NCBI RefSeq assembly: GCF_000146165.2
Contig: NC_004347.2
Location: 3,258,790-3,322,789, forward strand
Origin: Shewanella oneidensis MR-1
GTDB lineage: Bacteria > Pseudomonadota > Gammaproteobacteria > Enterobacterales > Shewanellaceae
Length of the DNA stretch: 64,000 nucleotides
Direction: 5' to 3'
Of the stretch, positions 36,366 through 45,172 are shown one piece after another. The notes beneath the pieces were generated by a model, which worked only from the letters and a program-made list of their open reading frames with translations, was not told the origin of the DNA and made no database searches. The position numbers and the translations under genes were made by a program. The stretch's first letter is position 1. Each line of letters opens with the position of its first letter.

Positions 36366-38743
36366 TGAAAAAGTCAACTCCCACTTTGCATGCATTCGGG
36401 CGTTTATCTGCGCTGTCATTAGCATTGCTACCTTTATTACATGTTAACGCCGATGAATTTTCTTATCCCACACTCTTACCTTCACAGTCAGATTTCGGTG
36501 GCGTTGGTCTCATGCAAATGCCAACGGGCCGTATGGCGCCCGAAGGTGAATTTAACTTTGCCACCACTTATAACGATGACTATCAGCACTTTAGTGCTTC
36601 GGTACAGTTATTTCCGTGGTTTGAGACCACCATTCGCTATACCCAAGTACAAGATTTGCTTTATAGCGATGACCCAAGCTTTAGCGGTAACTCTAAATAC
36701 ACAGACAAAGGCATTGATTTTAAGGTTCGTCTACTCGAAGAAAGCAATTGGCTACCCGAAACCTCCATTGGGGTACGGGACTTTGGCGGCACAGGTTTAT
36801 TTGATGGCGAATTTATTGCCGCGACGAAACGAGTTGGCCCACTGGATTTTACCCTCGGCATTGGCTGGGGTTATATTGGCAATAGCGGTAATCTTACCTC
36901 GGATAAAAAAGATCTTAATTACAACTGTGACAGAGATACCTCTTTTGGTGGTTCGGGTGGCACCGTTGATTACCAGCGCTGGTTTAAGGGCTGCGCCGCC
37001 CTCTTTGGCGGCGTTGAATATCAAACCCCTTGGGAACCGTTACGCTTGAAAGTCGAATATGACGGTAACGACTATCAATCCGACTACCCTGTTATTCGTG
37101 GCGAAAGCACTATGCCACAGGACAGTAAATTTAACTACGGACTGCTCTATCGGTTTGGTGATTGGGGCGATCTGCATTTAAGTTATGAGCGTGGTAATAC
37201 TTGGACGCTCGGCTTTAGTCTGCAAACCAATTTTAATACCCTATCGCAGATTAAAACCGATCCTGCTGCCACTAAATATAAGCCGCTTCCAGCTGCGCCA
37301 TTAACACCTACACAAACAGAATCCTCCACGCCGGTAAACATACCAACAGTCGCACAAGTGACTGTTAGTGCTGATACTTCCGAAACGCATAAATCAGAAG
37401 TTCAAAATGCAGAAGTAGCAAATCTAGAACCTGTAAACGCATCCAATCAGGCTGTTACGAATACCCAAGTAGATTGGAACAAGGTCACTCATGACTTACA
37501 AACTATCGCAGGTTATGCAAACGCCAAAATTTATCTGGCTCATGACAGCATTACCGTAGTAGGTGAACAAACGACATTCCGCGATAGAAATGAAGCGCAT
37601 CAAAGAGCAGCCACTATCCTTGCTAATAACACTGATGCAACTCATATCAAAGAGTATCGGCTAATTGAAACCCGTTATAACCAGCCGATAACCGAAACTC
37701 TAATCGATACACAAAAGTTTGCCCAAATTGCAAGCTATAGTTATCTCAATGCCAAAATAACTGACGCCAGTGTTGTAAGAGTTCCCAGCTTACCTCAGGG
37801 ACAACTGGTCAATAGTACTGATAAGGATTGGCTGGATAAGCTTAGTTTTGATGTTTCGCCGACCATGGCCCAATCCTTTGGTGGTTCCGAAGGTTTTTAT
37901 ATGTTCAACATTGGGGTGACAGGCAGTGCAAATTATCGCTTTACCGATAATTTTGATTTTTCAGGTTCCCTTTATCTGAATCTTTACGATAACTACGATA
38001 AGTTTTTATACGATGTGCCACCCGATGGAACAGACTTAAAACGTGTTCGTACACTTATCCGTCAATATGTTCATGAAAATCCAGTAAGGGTGAATAGCCT
38101 ACAACTAACTTGGATGGATAATTTAACCGATAATATCTCCTACCAAGCCTATGGTGGCTATCTAGAAATGATGTATGGCGGTGTGGGGACAGAGTTCCTC
38201 TACCGACCACTTAATAGCCAATGGGCTTTTGGTATTGATGTGAATTATGTTAAGCAGCGCGATCCCGATAGCGTGTTTGGCTTCTTTGAAGATGAGCATC
38301 AATATGATCCAATTACAAACAGCAACTACAGAGTACAGACAGGTACAGTCACAGGTAATGCGACTTTCTACTATCAACCCGACTGGTTCCCCAATACTTT
38401 ATTAAGGGTAAGTGCAGGCCAATATTTGACTGAAGATAAAGGTGTAACAGTTGATTTCTCCAAACAATTCGATAGCGGCGTAATTGTTGGCGCCTTTGCG
38501 ACTAAGACTAACCTTTCTGCGGAGGAATATGGTGAAGGCAGCTTTACCAAGGGCTTCTACATCTCTATCCCATTTGATTTAATGACCGTAAAATCAACCC
38601 ATAGCCGAGCGACGATCAGTTGGATGCCACTCACCCGCGATGGTGGCCAAATGGTCGGCCGTAAATATTATCTCTTTGATAATACTGATGCTCGCTCACC
38701 TTGGTTCACTCGTCTCAGCACTCAAACTAAGTCAGTAAAATAA
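36365..38743 (+). CDS. gfcD: outer-membrane polysaccharide protein GfcD (YjbH)-like
   Basis: 792 aa with a signal peptide ending near VNA (residue 29). The conserved N-terminal part SDFGGVGLMQMPTGRMAPEGEF and alternating hydrophobic strands with aromatic residues indicate an outer-membrane beta-barrel in two halves joined by a T/P/V-rich linker (about residues 295-370). GfcD/YjbH forms an export conduit for polysaccharide with GfcB and GfcC. The usual partners Wza, Etp and Etk are not adjacent, so it would work with an export system elsewhere or with a different polymer. Confidence 0.88.
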   Translation: MKKSTPTLHAFGRLSALSLALLPLLHVNADEFSYPTLLPSQSDFGGVGLMQMPTGRMAPEGEFNFATTYNDDYQHFSASVQLFPWFETTIRYTQVQDLLYSDDPSFSGNSKYTDKGIDFKVRLLEESNWLPETSIGVRDFGGTGLFDGEFIAATKRVGPLDFTLGIGWGYIGNSGNLTSDKKDLNYNCDRDTSFGGSGGTVDYQRWFKGCAALFGGVEYQTPWEPLRLKVEYDGNDYQSDYPVIRGESTMPQDSKFNYGLLYRFGDWGDLHLSYERGNTWTLGFSLQTNFNTLSQIKTDPAATKYKPLPAAPLTPTQTESSTPVNIPTVAQVTVSADTSETHKSEVQNAEVANLEPVNASNQAVTNTQVDWNKVTHDLQTIAGYANAKIYLAHDSITVVGEQTTFRDRNEAHQRAATILANNTDATHIKEYRLIETRYNQPITETLIDTQKFAQIASYSYLNAKITDASVVRVPSLPQGQLVNSTDKDWLDKLSFDVSPTMAQSFGGSEGFYMFNIGVTGSANYRFTDNFDFSGSLYLNLYDNYDKFLYDVPPDGTDLKRVRTLIRQYVHENPVRVNSLQLTWMDNLTDNISYQAYGGYLEMMYGGVGTEFLYRPLNSQWAFGIDVNYVKQRDPDSVFGFFEDEHQYDPITNSNYRVQTGTVTGNATFYYQPDWFPNTLLRVSAGQYLTEDKGVTVDFSKQFDSGVIVGAFATKTNLSAEEYGEGSFTKGFYISIPFDLMTVKSTHSRATISWMPLTRDGGQMVGRKYYLFDNTDARSPWFTRLSTQTKSVK

Positions 38744-38750
38744 CCAATGC

Positions 38751-38778
38751 CGCCGTTAGCGTTTAGGCGCTAACGGCG
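38751..38778. terminator. bidirectional hairpin between gfcD and rmlC
   Basis: Perfect 11-bp stem CGCCGTTAGCG/CGCTAACGGCG with a 6-nt loop. It lies between convergent genes and contains the rmlC stop codon. T-runs are weak. Confidence 0.75.
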
Positions 38779-39302
38779 TTTGCATCCCTTGCGGAAAGAA
38801 TGGGTGTTTCATTTAACAGCGGCCAGTCAATTGCAAACTGCACACTATTCCAAGGCAACACATATTCATCATTCGGCGCATAATAATCGCTGCAGCGATA
38901 CAGCACATCAGCGTATTCACTCAACACATAAAACCCATGGGCAAATCCTGGCGGGATCCACATTTGTAAATGGTTATCAGCAGAAAGAATCCTGCCAACC
39001 CATTTTCCATAGGTCGCAGATTGCGGCCGAATATCGACGGCAACATCAAAAATACTGCCGGCACATACGCGGACCAATTTGCCCTGCGGATGCCGGAGTT
39101 GATAATGCAATCCACGCAACACATGCTGCTGCGAGCGACTGTAGTTATCTTGTACTAACGCAGGGGCTTCAAATCCGCGACTCAGCAAGCACTCAGTAAA
39201 ATACGCTTGCCGAAAGGTTTCCATAAAAAAACCACGCTCATCGCCAAATACCTTAGGTTCAAAGATAAGTACTTCAGCCAGCTCGGTTTCAATGCACTTC
39301 AT
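38763..39302 (-). CDS. rmlC: dTDP-4-dehydrorhamnose 3,5-epimerase RmlC
   Basis: Third enzyme of dTDP-L-rhamnose synthesis. 179 aa. The catalytic cupin motifs are VQDNYSRSQQHVLRGLHYQ (with the catalytic His), GSIFDVAVDIRPQS, and WIPPGFAHGFYVLSEYADVLYRCSDYY. It overlaps the stop of the rmlA remnant by 14 bp, the remains of a former rml operon. With rmlA truncated and no rmlD in the window, it may have no complete pathway unless the missing steps lie elsewhere. Confidence 0.95.
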   Translation of the reverse strand: MKCIETELAEVLIFEPKVFGDERGFFMETFRQAYFTECLLSRGFEAPALVQDNYSRSQQHVLRGLHYQLRHPQGKLVRVCAGSIFDVAVDIRPQSATYGKWVGRILSADNHLQMWIPPGFAHGFYVLSEYADVLYRCSDYYAPNDEYVLPWNSVQFAIDWPLLNETPILSARDANAVSA

Positions 39303-39474
39303 TAAACACCTGTTTATTTAATAAGCCTAAAAGATACTCACCATAACCAATTTTGAGTAAAGGTTGAGCTAAGACAGAAAACTGCGGGGCATTAATCCAA
39401 CCACAATGGAATACCACTTCCTCAGAGAAATTCACTTTCAAGCCCTGTAGTTTCTCAATAGCGGCAATAAATGA
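39289..39474 (-). pseudogene. rmlA: 3-prime remnant of glucose-1-phosphate thymidylyltransferase RmlA
   Basis: About 61 codons matching the extreme C-terminus of RmlA: SFIAAIEKLQGLKVNFSEEV, then FHCGWINA, and LLKIGYGEYLLGLLNKQ. A stop codon lies just upstream in frame, and the catalytic N-terminal 230 or so residues are missing. The break point is followed to the right by a mosaic intergenic repeat (39615-39667), which points to a deletion at the repeat. Confidence 0.85.
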
Positions 39475-39614
39475 CCTTACCAACCATCAAATCCAGCATT
39501 CAAAATGCCTTTTATCATTGATATATCGAGGATTTGTGAATTGAATCAAGGCGCAGATTGTAGCATATAAATGCAAGCTAAGCGCAGCGCGGCCAATGGC
39601 TTACGAGAAAAAGC

Positions 39615-39667
39615 AGAATGTCGCTATGCGACTTCTAGGTGCTAGAGCAAGCTTGCGAGCTTTCTAA
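39615..39667. repeat. mosaic intergenic repeat, copy A (short)
   Basis: Contains the modules GTCGCTATGCGACTTCTAG and GCTAGAGCAAGCTTGCGAGC, each a small hairpin bordered by CTAG arms. The same modules occur in the larger copies at 41.8, 43.8, 45.1 and 48.6 kb. It lies at the truncation edge of rmlA. Confidence 0.7.
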
Positions 39668-39675
39668 ATTCTGGT

Positions 39676-41037
39676 TTATTGCTCCGGAAGTTGTATATCG
39701 ATTGTTACGCCTTGATTAGGCTGGGAAGTCAGCAGAATGCTGCCATGGAGCTTTTGAGTCACCAGATTATAAATAATCGACATCCCTAGGCCTGTGCCGC
39801 CATCTTTACGTGCAGTGGTAAAAAAAGGTTCAAAGGCTTTAATTTTGACCTCATCTGTCATGCCAACACCATTATCTTGATATTGCATGCAAATGTTCGA
39901 GCCTTGTTTTTCGACTCGGATAGTGATTTTTTTATCACCCGTAAAATGCTCAGGAAAACCATGCCGAAAGCTATTGGCAACCAGATTGGTAAAAATTTGC
40001 GCAATCGCGCCTGGGTAAGACTCGATAAAAATCTGCTCATCAAGCTCGACGGTCAATGCGATATTCTTTTTACGCATTAATGGCCTTAATGAACTAAAAA
40101 TCTGGAAAAGATAAGCCTTTAAATTAAATCGTTCACGCTCAAGAACCGATTGATCCGCCGCCGTGCGCTTAAAGTTATGGACTAACTCCGCTGCCCGCGT
40201 CAAATTTCGCTCTATCAGTCCTAAACCATCTTGCATGGTATTAATAAAGGTTAAGAATTTATCTTCATCTAGTTCATTTTGTTCAAATGCAGCTTTTAAC
40301 AAGGCGACTTCATCTAAGCAATGGGTTACTGACGTTACGGCAATCCCCAAAGGCGTGTTGACCTCATGGGCCACCCCAGCCACTAAACTTCCTAACGCCG
40401 CCATTTTCTCATTCTCAATCAAATGATGTTGTGTCGAACGTAAATCCGATAATGCGGTTTCCAGTTCTTGGGTTCTTAATTCAACTTGCGCCTCCAAGTC
40501 CGCATTAATGGCTTTTAATTGCTGCTGATAATCTAAAATTTCCTTTGCACTCATTGCTCGACCAAATAAATCAGCCAATGCAGAGGCAAAGGCTTTTTCA
40601 TCGCGAGTCCATTCCCTCGGATCTCCTTGATGTTCAGAACAGATAATGCCCACCATCATGCCGCGATGACGTATGGGGCTATCTAACATCGAGGTAATGC
40701 CATGAGGCACTAAGTAAGTCTTTACAAACTCATGGGTCGCACGATCGGTTTGGGCCTGATTAGCCACTATCGCCCTTTCATTATCTAATAAGCTGAAATA
40801 ATGGGGATATTGCTCACGCGTTAAGATAAAAGCTTCCTGTCTTTGCATATTATCAAGCAGGTAAAAGCAACACATACTTTGATGATCGTCAGCCCATAAC
40901 CAAATACCGGCACGGCTGATTTTTAAGCCTTGGCACACAGAAGCAACTATCAGTTGTGATGTTTCAATTAAATCGCCACCATCAATAATGGATGAACGAC
41001 TTACATCAAATAAAATCCTATCTAACATGCGCGTCAT
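39676..41037 (-). CDS. GAF-domain sensor histidine kinase
   Basis: About 453 aa, no membrane segment, so it senses in the cytoplasm. Order: N-terminal GAF domain (about residues 20-165), coiled coil ([19 protein letters not shown]), phospho-acceptor helix with [11 protein letters not shown], and ATPase domain with [11 protein letters not shown] (N box), DNGVGM (G1), FEPFFTT (F box) and GGTGLGMSI (G2). There is no receiver domain, and no response regulator gene lies next to it (orphan kinase). ATG 41037 is preferred over an upstream TTG because GGGGA precedes it. The inducing signal is unknown. Confidence 0.9.
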   Translation of the reverse strand: MTRMLDRILFDVSRSSIIDGGDLIETSQLIVASVCQGLKISRAGIWLWADDHQSMCCFYLLDNMQRQEAFILTREQYPHYFSLLDNERAIVANQAQTDRATHEFVKTYLVPHGITSMLDSPIRHRGMMVGIICSEHQGDPREWTRDEKAFASALADLFGRAMSAKEILDYQQQLKAINADLEAQVELRTQELETALSDLRSTQHHLIENEKMAALGSLVAGVAHEVNTPLGIAVTSVTHCLDEVALLKAAFEQNELDEDKFLTFINTMQDGLGLIERNLTRAAELVHNFKRTAADQSVLERERFNLKAYLFQIFSSLRPLMRKKNIALTVELDEQIFIESYPGAIAQIFTNLVANSFRHGFPEHFTGDKKITIRVEKQGSNICMQYQDNGVGMTDEVKIKAFEPFFTTARKDGGTGLGMSIIYNLVTQKLHGSILLTSQPNQGVTIDIQLPEQ

Positions 41038-41247
41038 AACGATGCTATTCCCCGCCAAGCTTTGGGATCAGACAATTACCTTAGCAACACATTCTTAAGT
41101 AATAGCCTGAAGTAATAGTCTTTAGTATAGATACAATCTGCAAACTGACTAGGGGGATGACTAAACAGCTCGCAACAGGATAAATAAGTTTGGAGCCAGC
41201 GATGATGGCGGGTATTATCCCTAAGGTTAATAAATCAGAGGTTTGAG

Positions 41248-41700
41248 ATGAACATGAAACGTCCACTCTTTACTATCGCCTTGGTGGCAATCTTGACTAC
41301 CGCTTGTAACGATCCCCAAAATGCACCAAGCCAAGGCGCCACAGCAAATGCAGAAACTCAAACAACCATCCCCCTTGGTGATACCAGTCAAAATGCTCTC
41401 GATTGGCCTGGCGTGTATGAAGGTGTTTTACCCTGTGCGAGCTGCGAAGGTATTCAAACCACGCTAACACTACAGGCAGATAACAGCTTTGAATTAAAAA
41501 GCATTTATTTGGGTAAAGATGAAAGTATCTTCAAGGTGGCAGGAAAATTTGACTGGGATAGTAACGGCTCAAAAATCACCTTATCCGATGGCAGCAAATA
41601 TCTCGTCGGTGAAAACCAGCTATTGATGCTTGATACAGAAGGCAACAGAATTACTGGCGGACTAGCTGAGCATTATATCTTGAAAAAGAAAGGCATGTAG
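41248..41700 (+). CDS. NlpE-like lipoprotein
   Basis: 150 aa with lipobox TTAC near residue 20, a Q/T-rich linker, and the NlpE N-terminal domain signature YEGVLPCASCEGIQTTL containing the CxxC motif. NlpE family proteins take part in copper tolerance and surface-sensing through Cpx, but this short form lacks the C-terminal domain of E. coli NlpE. It is monocistronic, followed by mosaic repeats. Confidence 0.87.
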   Translation: MNMKRPLFTIALVAILTTACNDPQNAPSQGATANAETQTTIPLGDTSQNALDWPGVYEGVLPCASCEGIQTTLTLQADNSFELKSIYLGKDESIFKVAGKFDWDSNGSKITLSDGSKYLVGENQLLMLDTEGNRITGGLAEHYILKKKGM

Positions 41701-41750
41701 AAGAGAAAGCCCACGTGACAGAGAGAAGCTGAACACTTTGCTGTTAGAAC

Positions 41751-41960
41751 ACGGAACGTTCGCAAGCCCACTCACCGAACGCTCCGCTTACAGATAATGG
41801 TAAAAGAAATATGATTCGCTTATCATCAGGGCAAAGTCCATTCCGTAAACAGAGAGTCACGCAGTGACGTTCCGTAGCCGCAAATTGGCGTCCGTAGATG
41901 CTAGAATACTGCGATTCTAGATTCTAGAGCAAGCTTATCAGCGTCCTAGCTTCGCGCATC
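41751..41960. repeat. mosaic intergenic repeat, copy B
   Basis: A leader (41751-41789: GGAACGTTCGCAAGC, then CACTCAC and GAACGCTCCGCTTA) matches the leader of copy C almost base for base. Downstream come the hairpin modules GTCACGCAGTGAC (41857-41869), CCGTAGCCG (41872-41880) and TTCTAGAGCAAGCTT. It fills the gap between the NlpE-like gene and the HutD gene. Confidence 0.75.
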
Positions 41961-41993
41961 GGCTATCCTCAAAATGAAAAGAGCAACCAACAC

Positions 41994-42761
41994 ATGAGCG
42001 CCAATATCCAGATTATCCGCTATCAAGAATGCGAATCGAGCTTATGGAAAAATGGCGGCGGCAGCACTAAACAACTGTTAATATCGCCAAAGGATGCTGA
42101 CCTAACTAACTTTGATTATAGGATTAGCATTGCCACCATTTCGAGCGATGGCCCCTTCTCACCATTTCCCGGCATAGATAGGCAGCTGTGTATATTAGAA
42201 GGTGCAGGCGTAAAACTTAAGATGATGTCTGATGATTTGGCTGAGCCAAATCAATTAATCCTTCGCCCCAATGAGCCGGCATTTTGTTTTAGCGGCGAGA
42301 CTCAGATCGAAAGCAAACTCTTAGATAAGCAAATTATCGACTTTAATGTAATGACTAAACGCGGCAAGTACCGCGCGTATATTGAGCGGCTTGAGTTGAA
42401 TGGCTCGTTAAACCCTGAGTCTAGTGAAACCAGCCATATTGACGATGCTCATCAAACACCAAATGTACACAATAACGAGTTGCAACAGTGGTTATTGTGC
42501 CTTGAACCGCTGAACTTAGTTTACCAAGGCCAAATTATTCAACTTAAGCGTTATGATATGGTGCAATGCCTACGAGGCCAGAATTTAAAAGCGCAGCCGT
42601 CAGAAATGCAGCGATTAGAAGAAGTTGAAACTTCCGATGCAACCTCTTCAGACGCTGAACTACCAATACTTAAGCACACACATATAGAAAACCCGTCCCT
42701 ACTATACCATAAACAATGTCAGGTACTGCGTATCGTTATAGAATGCACTAAAAAGTTCTAG
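41994..42761 (+). CDS. HutD/Ves family protein
   Basis: 255 aa cupin-like protein. The N-terminal pattern SLWKNGGGSTKQL and RISIATISSDGPFSPFPGIDRQLCILEGAG is the HutD/Ves signature. The family is linked to histidine use and, in E. coli (Ves), to cold response; the biochemical role is not firmly known. The C-terminal third (about 180-225) is acidic and variable. No hut genes lie nearby. Confidence 0.88.
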   Translation: MSANIQIIRYQECESSLWKNGGGSTKQLLISPKDADLTNFDYRISIATISSDGPFSPFPGIDRQLCILEGAGVKLKMMSDDLAEPNQLILRPNEPAFCFSGETQIESKLLDKQIIDFNVMTKRGKYRAYIERLELNGSLNPESSETSHIDDAHQTPNVHNNELQQWLLCLEPLNLVYQGQIIQLKRYDMVQCLRGQNLKAQPSEMQRLEEVETSDATSSDAELPILKHTHIENPSLLYHKQCQVLRIVIECTKKF

Positions 42762-42866
42762 ATTAGAGCCACACAGTGGCGTCTTCAAAACCTGTGTCCG
42801 TCCTTTTGGCTCCGCCTTAATATGCTATATACTCATCCCGTATTCATCAAATCGTGCAATGGACCT

Positions 42867-43286
42867 ATGCAACAACTAAATGAAAATAAAATCATAAAGT
42901 TACTGCGAGACAACATCCCAAAGTTGCAATTAATCTACCTGTTTGGCTCTTATTCGCAGGGAACACAACACCGCAACAGCGATATCGATATCGCGGTACT
43001 CGCCGCTGACACTTTAGACAATATTGCACGCTGGGAACTTGCCCAAAAACTCGCTTCGGCGTTGGACTCAGATGTTGATCTGGTTGATTTACGCTCAGCA
43101 TCCACCGTGTTATGCCAACAGGTAGTCACTCAAGGGAAGCAACTTTGGGGAACACAACAAGATGATGAACTTTTTGCCGTAAAGACCATCTCAATGTACC
43201 AACATCTACAAGCCGAAAGACAGGCAATTATTGATGATGTAATGGCCAACACCGCAGCCAAAGCTCATAGGGGGGAGTCACTTTGA
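42867..43286 (+). CDS. mntA: MntA, minimal nucleotidyltransferase antitoxin
   Basis: About 139 aa. The nucleotidyltransferase motif GS-X10-DXD is intact (GSYSQGTQHRNSDIDIAV), with DLVDLRSAS as the next strand. In the S. oneidensis system MntA inactivates HepT by adding AMP residues to its active-site tyrosine. The start at 42867 is chosen because similarity begins there; a longer in-frame form starts at 42822. The stop overlaps the hepT start by 4 bp. Confidence 0.92.
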   Translation: MQQLNENKIIKLLRDNIPKLQLIYLFGSYSQGTQHRNSDIDIAVLAADTLDNIARWELAQKLASALDSDVDLVDLRSASTVLCQQVVTQGKQLWGTQQDDELFAVKTISMYQHLQAERQAIIDDVMANTAAKAHRGESL

Positions 43287-43684
43287 ATGACATTATTATC
43301 AATAAAATAGCCACCATCAAACGCTGTATAAAGCGCATCCAACAAGTCTATGGTGATGGCAGCCAGTTCAAACAAGACTTCACCTTGCAAGATAGCGTTA
43401 TCCTCAATTTACAACGCTGCTGCGAAGCCTGTATCGACATAGCCAATCATATTAACCGCCAACAACAACTAGGCATCCCCCAAAGTAGCCGTGATAGCTT
43501 TACATTACTCGCACAAAATAACCTTATTACTCAGCCACTCTCGGATAACTTAAAGAAAATGGTCGGCCTGCGAAACATCGCAGTACATGACTACCAAGAA
43601 CTCAACCTCGATATCGTTGTGCATGTTGTACAGCATCATCTTGAGGATTTTGAGCAATTTATTGATGTGATAAAAGCAGAGTGA
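43283..43684 (+). CDS. hepT: HepT, HEPN-domain ribonuclease toxin
   Basis: 133 aa, all-helical HEPN protein. The catalytic motif RX4HXY is present as RNIAVHDY with R97, H102 and Y104, the residue positions I recall for the characterised Shewanella HepT. It begins with TTG (43283), and a strong RBS GGGGGAG lies 5 bp upstream, so the weak start codon is offset. Translation is coupled to mntA through the overlap. Expected to be an RNase held in check by MntA-dependent AMPylation of Y104. Confidence 0.93.
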   Translation: MNDIIINKIATIKRCIKRIQQVYGDGSQFKQDFTLQDSVILNLQRCCEACIDIANHINRQQQLGIPQSSRDSFTLLAQNNLITQPLSDNLKKMVGLRNIAVHDYQELNLDIVVHVVQHHLEDFEQFIDVIKAE

Positions 43685-43718
43685 AGATGTTGACAGAACA
43701 AGAAACGTTGAAGGTTGA

Positions 43719-43881
43719 CGGAACGTTCGCAAGCTCACTCACAGAACGCTTCGCTTAACGTGAGAGCGAAGCCCGTTCCGTTATCCGTAAGTCACGTAGT
43801 GACATTCTGTAGCTGCTTGCGGCGTACCTAGATTCTAGAGCTACATAGTGCTGTTCTAGGGTGCGCTTGCGCGAGTACTAG
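43719..43881. repeat. mosaic intergenic repeat, copy C
   Basis: The leader (43719-43758) is nearly identical to that of copy B. Then TTCCGTTATCCG (related to the heptamer array at 30897), the hairpin GTCACGTAGTGAC (43791-43803), GATTCTAGAGCTACATAGTG and TTCTAGGGTGCGCTTGCGCG. It lies between convergent hepT and rmlB. Confidence 0.78.
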
Positions 43882-44909
43882 TCGCTCGTTTTAGGATATT
43901 GTTGATTAATGATCCACTCGACCGTTTTTCTGAGGCCTGACTCAAAAGATTCTTGTGGTCGCCAACCTAATTCACGTTGAATTTTACTGGCATCAATTGC
44001 ATAGCGAACATCATGGCCAGGCCGGTCAACAACATACTGAATTAAATCAGCAAAACCCGCATTACCCATTGCAAGGGATTGCGGATGAGTAGGCACTAAC
44101 TCCTCTAATAAGGAGCAAATGTGCCGCACAACCGTCAAATTAGTTTGCTCGCAGGAGCCACCAATATTATAGGTTTGTCCAAGCTGGCCTTGAGTCGCGA
44201 CTAAATAGAGCGCCTTAACGTGATCATCCACATACAACCAATCGCGAACTTGCTGACCATTACCATAAATTGGTAACGGTTTACTCTGCAACGCATTGGA
44301 GACCATTAAGGGAATGAGCTTTTCAGGGTATTGAAAAGGGCCATAGTTATTGGAGCAGTTGGTAATAACTATTGGTAAAGCATAAGTTCGATGCCAAGCA
44401 CGAACCAAATGATCCGCTGAAGCTTTACTTGCTGAATAAGGCGAGCTCGGATCATAAGCAGAGGTTTCGCTAAACAATCCAGTTTCTGTCAGAGAACCAA
44501 AAACCTCATCGGTGGAAATATGGTGCAATCGAAAACGGCGCTGTTGTGCTTGCCCTAAAGTTTGATAATAACTACGGCATGCCTCGAGCAATGTGTAAGT
44601 TCCCACGATATTGGTTTGAATAAACTCCGCGGGCCCATCTATTGAACGGTCCACATGGCTTTCGGCCGCTAAATGCATCATAAGATCGGGTTGGAATTGC
44701 TGCAACACCTGCTCTAACCTTGCCCTATCGCAAATATCTGCCTGCACAAAATGATAGCGCTCATTATCAGCAACACCCGCCAGAGATTCAGGATGGCTCG
44801 CATAGGTCAGCTTATCGAAGTTGAGCACCACTGACTCCGTTTGCTCAATCAACATACGGACCAAAGCCGATCCAATAAAACCCGCACCACCCGTAACAAG
44901 AATTCGCAT
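43878..44909 (-). CDS. rmlB: dTDP-glucose 4,6-dehydratase RmlB
   Basis: Second enzyme of dTDP-rhamnose and related deoxysugar synthesis. About 343 aa. NAD-binding [11 protein letters not shown] at residues 7-17; [22 protein letters not shown]; catalytic Tyr-Lys in [19 protein letters not shown]; and [17 protein letters not shown]. The start at 44907-44909 (MRILVTGG) is chosen over an in-frame extension of 47 codons that lacks family similarity and runs into the repeat. The other rml genes are about 4.5 kb away (rmlC, rmlA stump). Confidence 0.95.
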   Translation of the reverse strand: MRILVTGGAGFIGSALVRMLIEQTESVVLNFDKLTYASHPESLAGVADNERYHFVQADICDRARLEQVLQQFQPDLMMHLAAESHVDRSIDGPAEFIQTNIVGTYTLLEACRSYYQTLGQAQQRRFRLHHISTDEVFGSLTETGLFSETSAYDPSSPYSASKASADHLVRAWHRTYALPIVITNCSNNYGPFQYPEKLIPLMVSNALQSKPLPIYGNGQQVRDWLYVDDHVKALYLVATQGQLGQTYNIGGSCEQTNLTVVRHICSLLEELVPTHPQSLAMGNAGFADLIQYVVDRPGHDVRYAIDASKIQRELGWRPQESFESGLRKTVEWIINQQYPKTSD

Positions 44910-45030
44910 ATCACCTATCTCTGCAAACAAAGGCCAGAAAGCAAAAAAGCCAGCAAGTATACAACAAAAAATAGGGTGGGCTTCGAAAAGCCGAACATAT
45001 CGCTGACGGATTACGAAACGCTCGCACATT

Positions 45031-45150
45031 CCGTAGCCGTAAAGCGGCATTCGTAGAAGCTAGATCGCTTCGCTGCCAGAGTCTAAAGCGACGTAGTGGC
45101 GTTCTAGAGCGAGCTTGCGAGCGTGCTTGCGGCCGAAGGCCGTCCTAGCC
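45031..45150. repeat. mosaic intergenic repeat, copy D
   Basis: Modules in order: CCGTAGCCGTAAAGCGGC, ATTCGTAGAAGCTAGATCGC, CTAAAGCGACGTAGTGGC, TTCTAGAGCGAGCTTGCGAG, GGCCGAAGGCCGTCCTAG. The module order matches copy F, so the two share a common array. It lies between rmlB and the J-domain gene. Confidence 0.8.
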
Positions 45151-45172
45151 GTTACGAAGCATCATCTTTGCG

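Noticed and set aside
42762..42866. Another copy of the mosaic repeat before mntA
   Set aside because: Only a short stretch (GCCACACAGTGGCGTC) resembles a module; too little to call a copy.
43878..45050. Longer rmlB with a 47-residue N-terminal extension
   Set aside because: The extension runs toward the mosaic repeat, has no similarity to RmlB, and the canonical MRILVTGG start has its own ATG at 44909.
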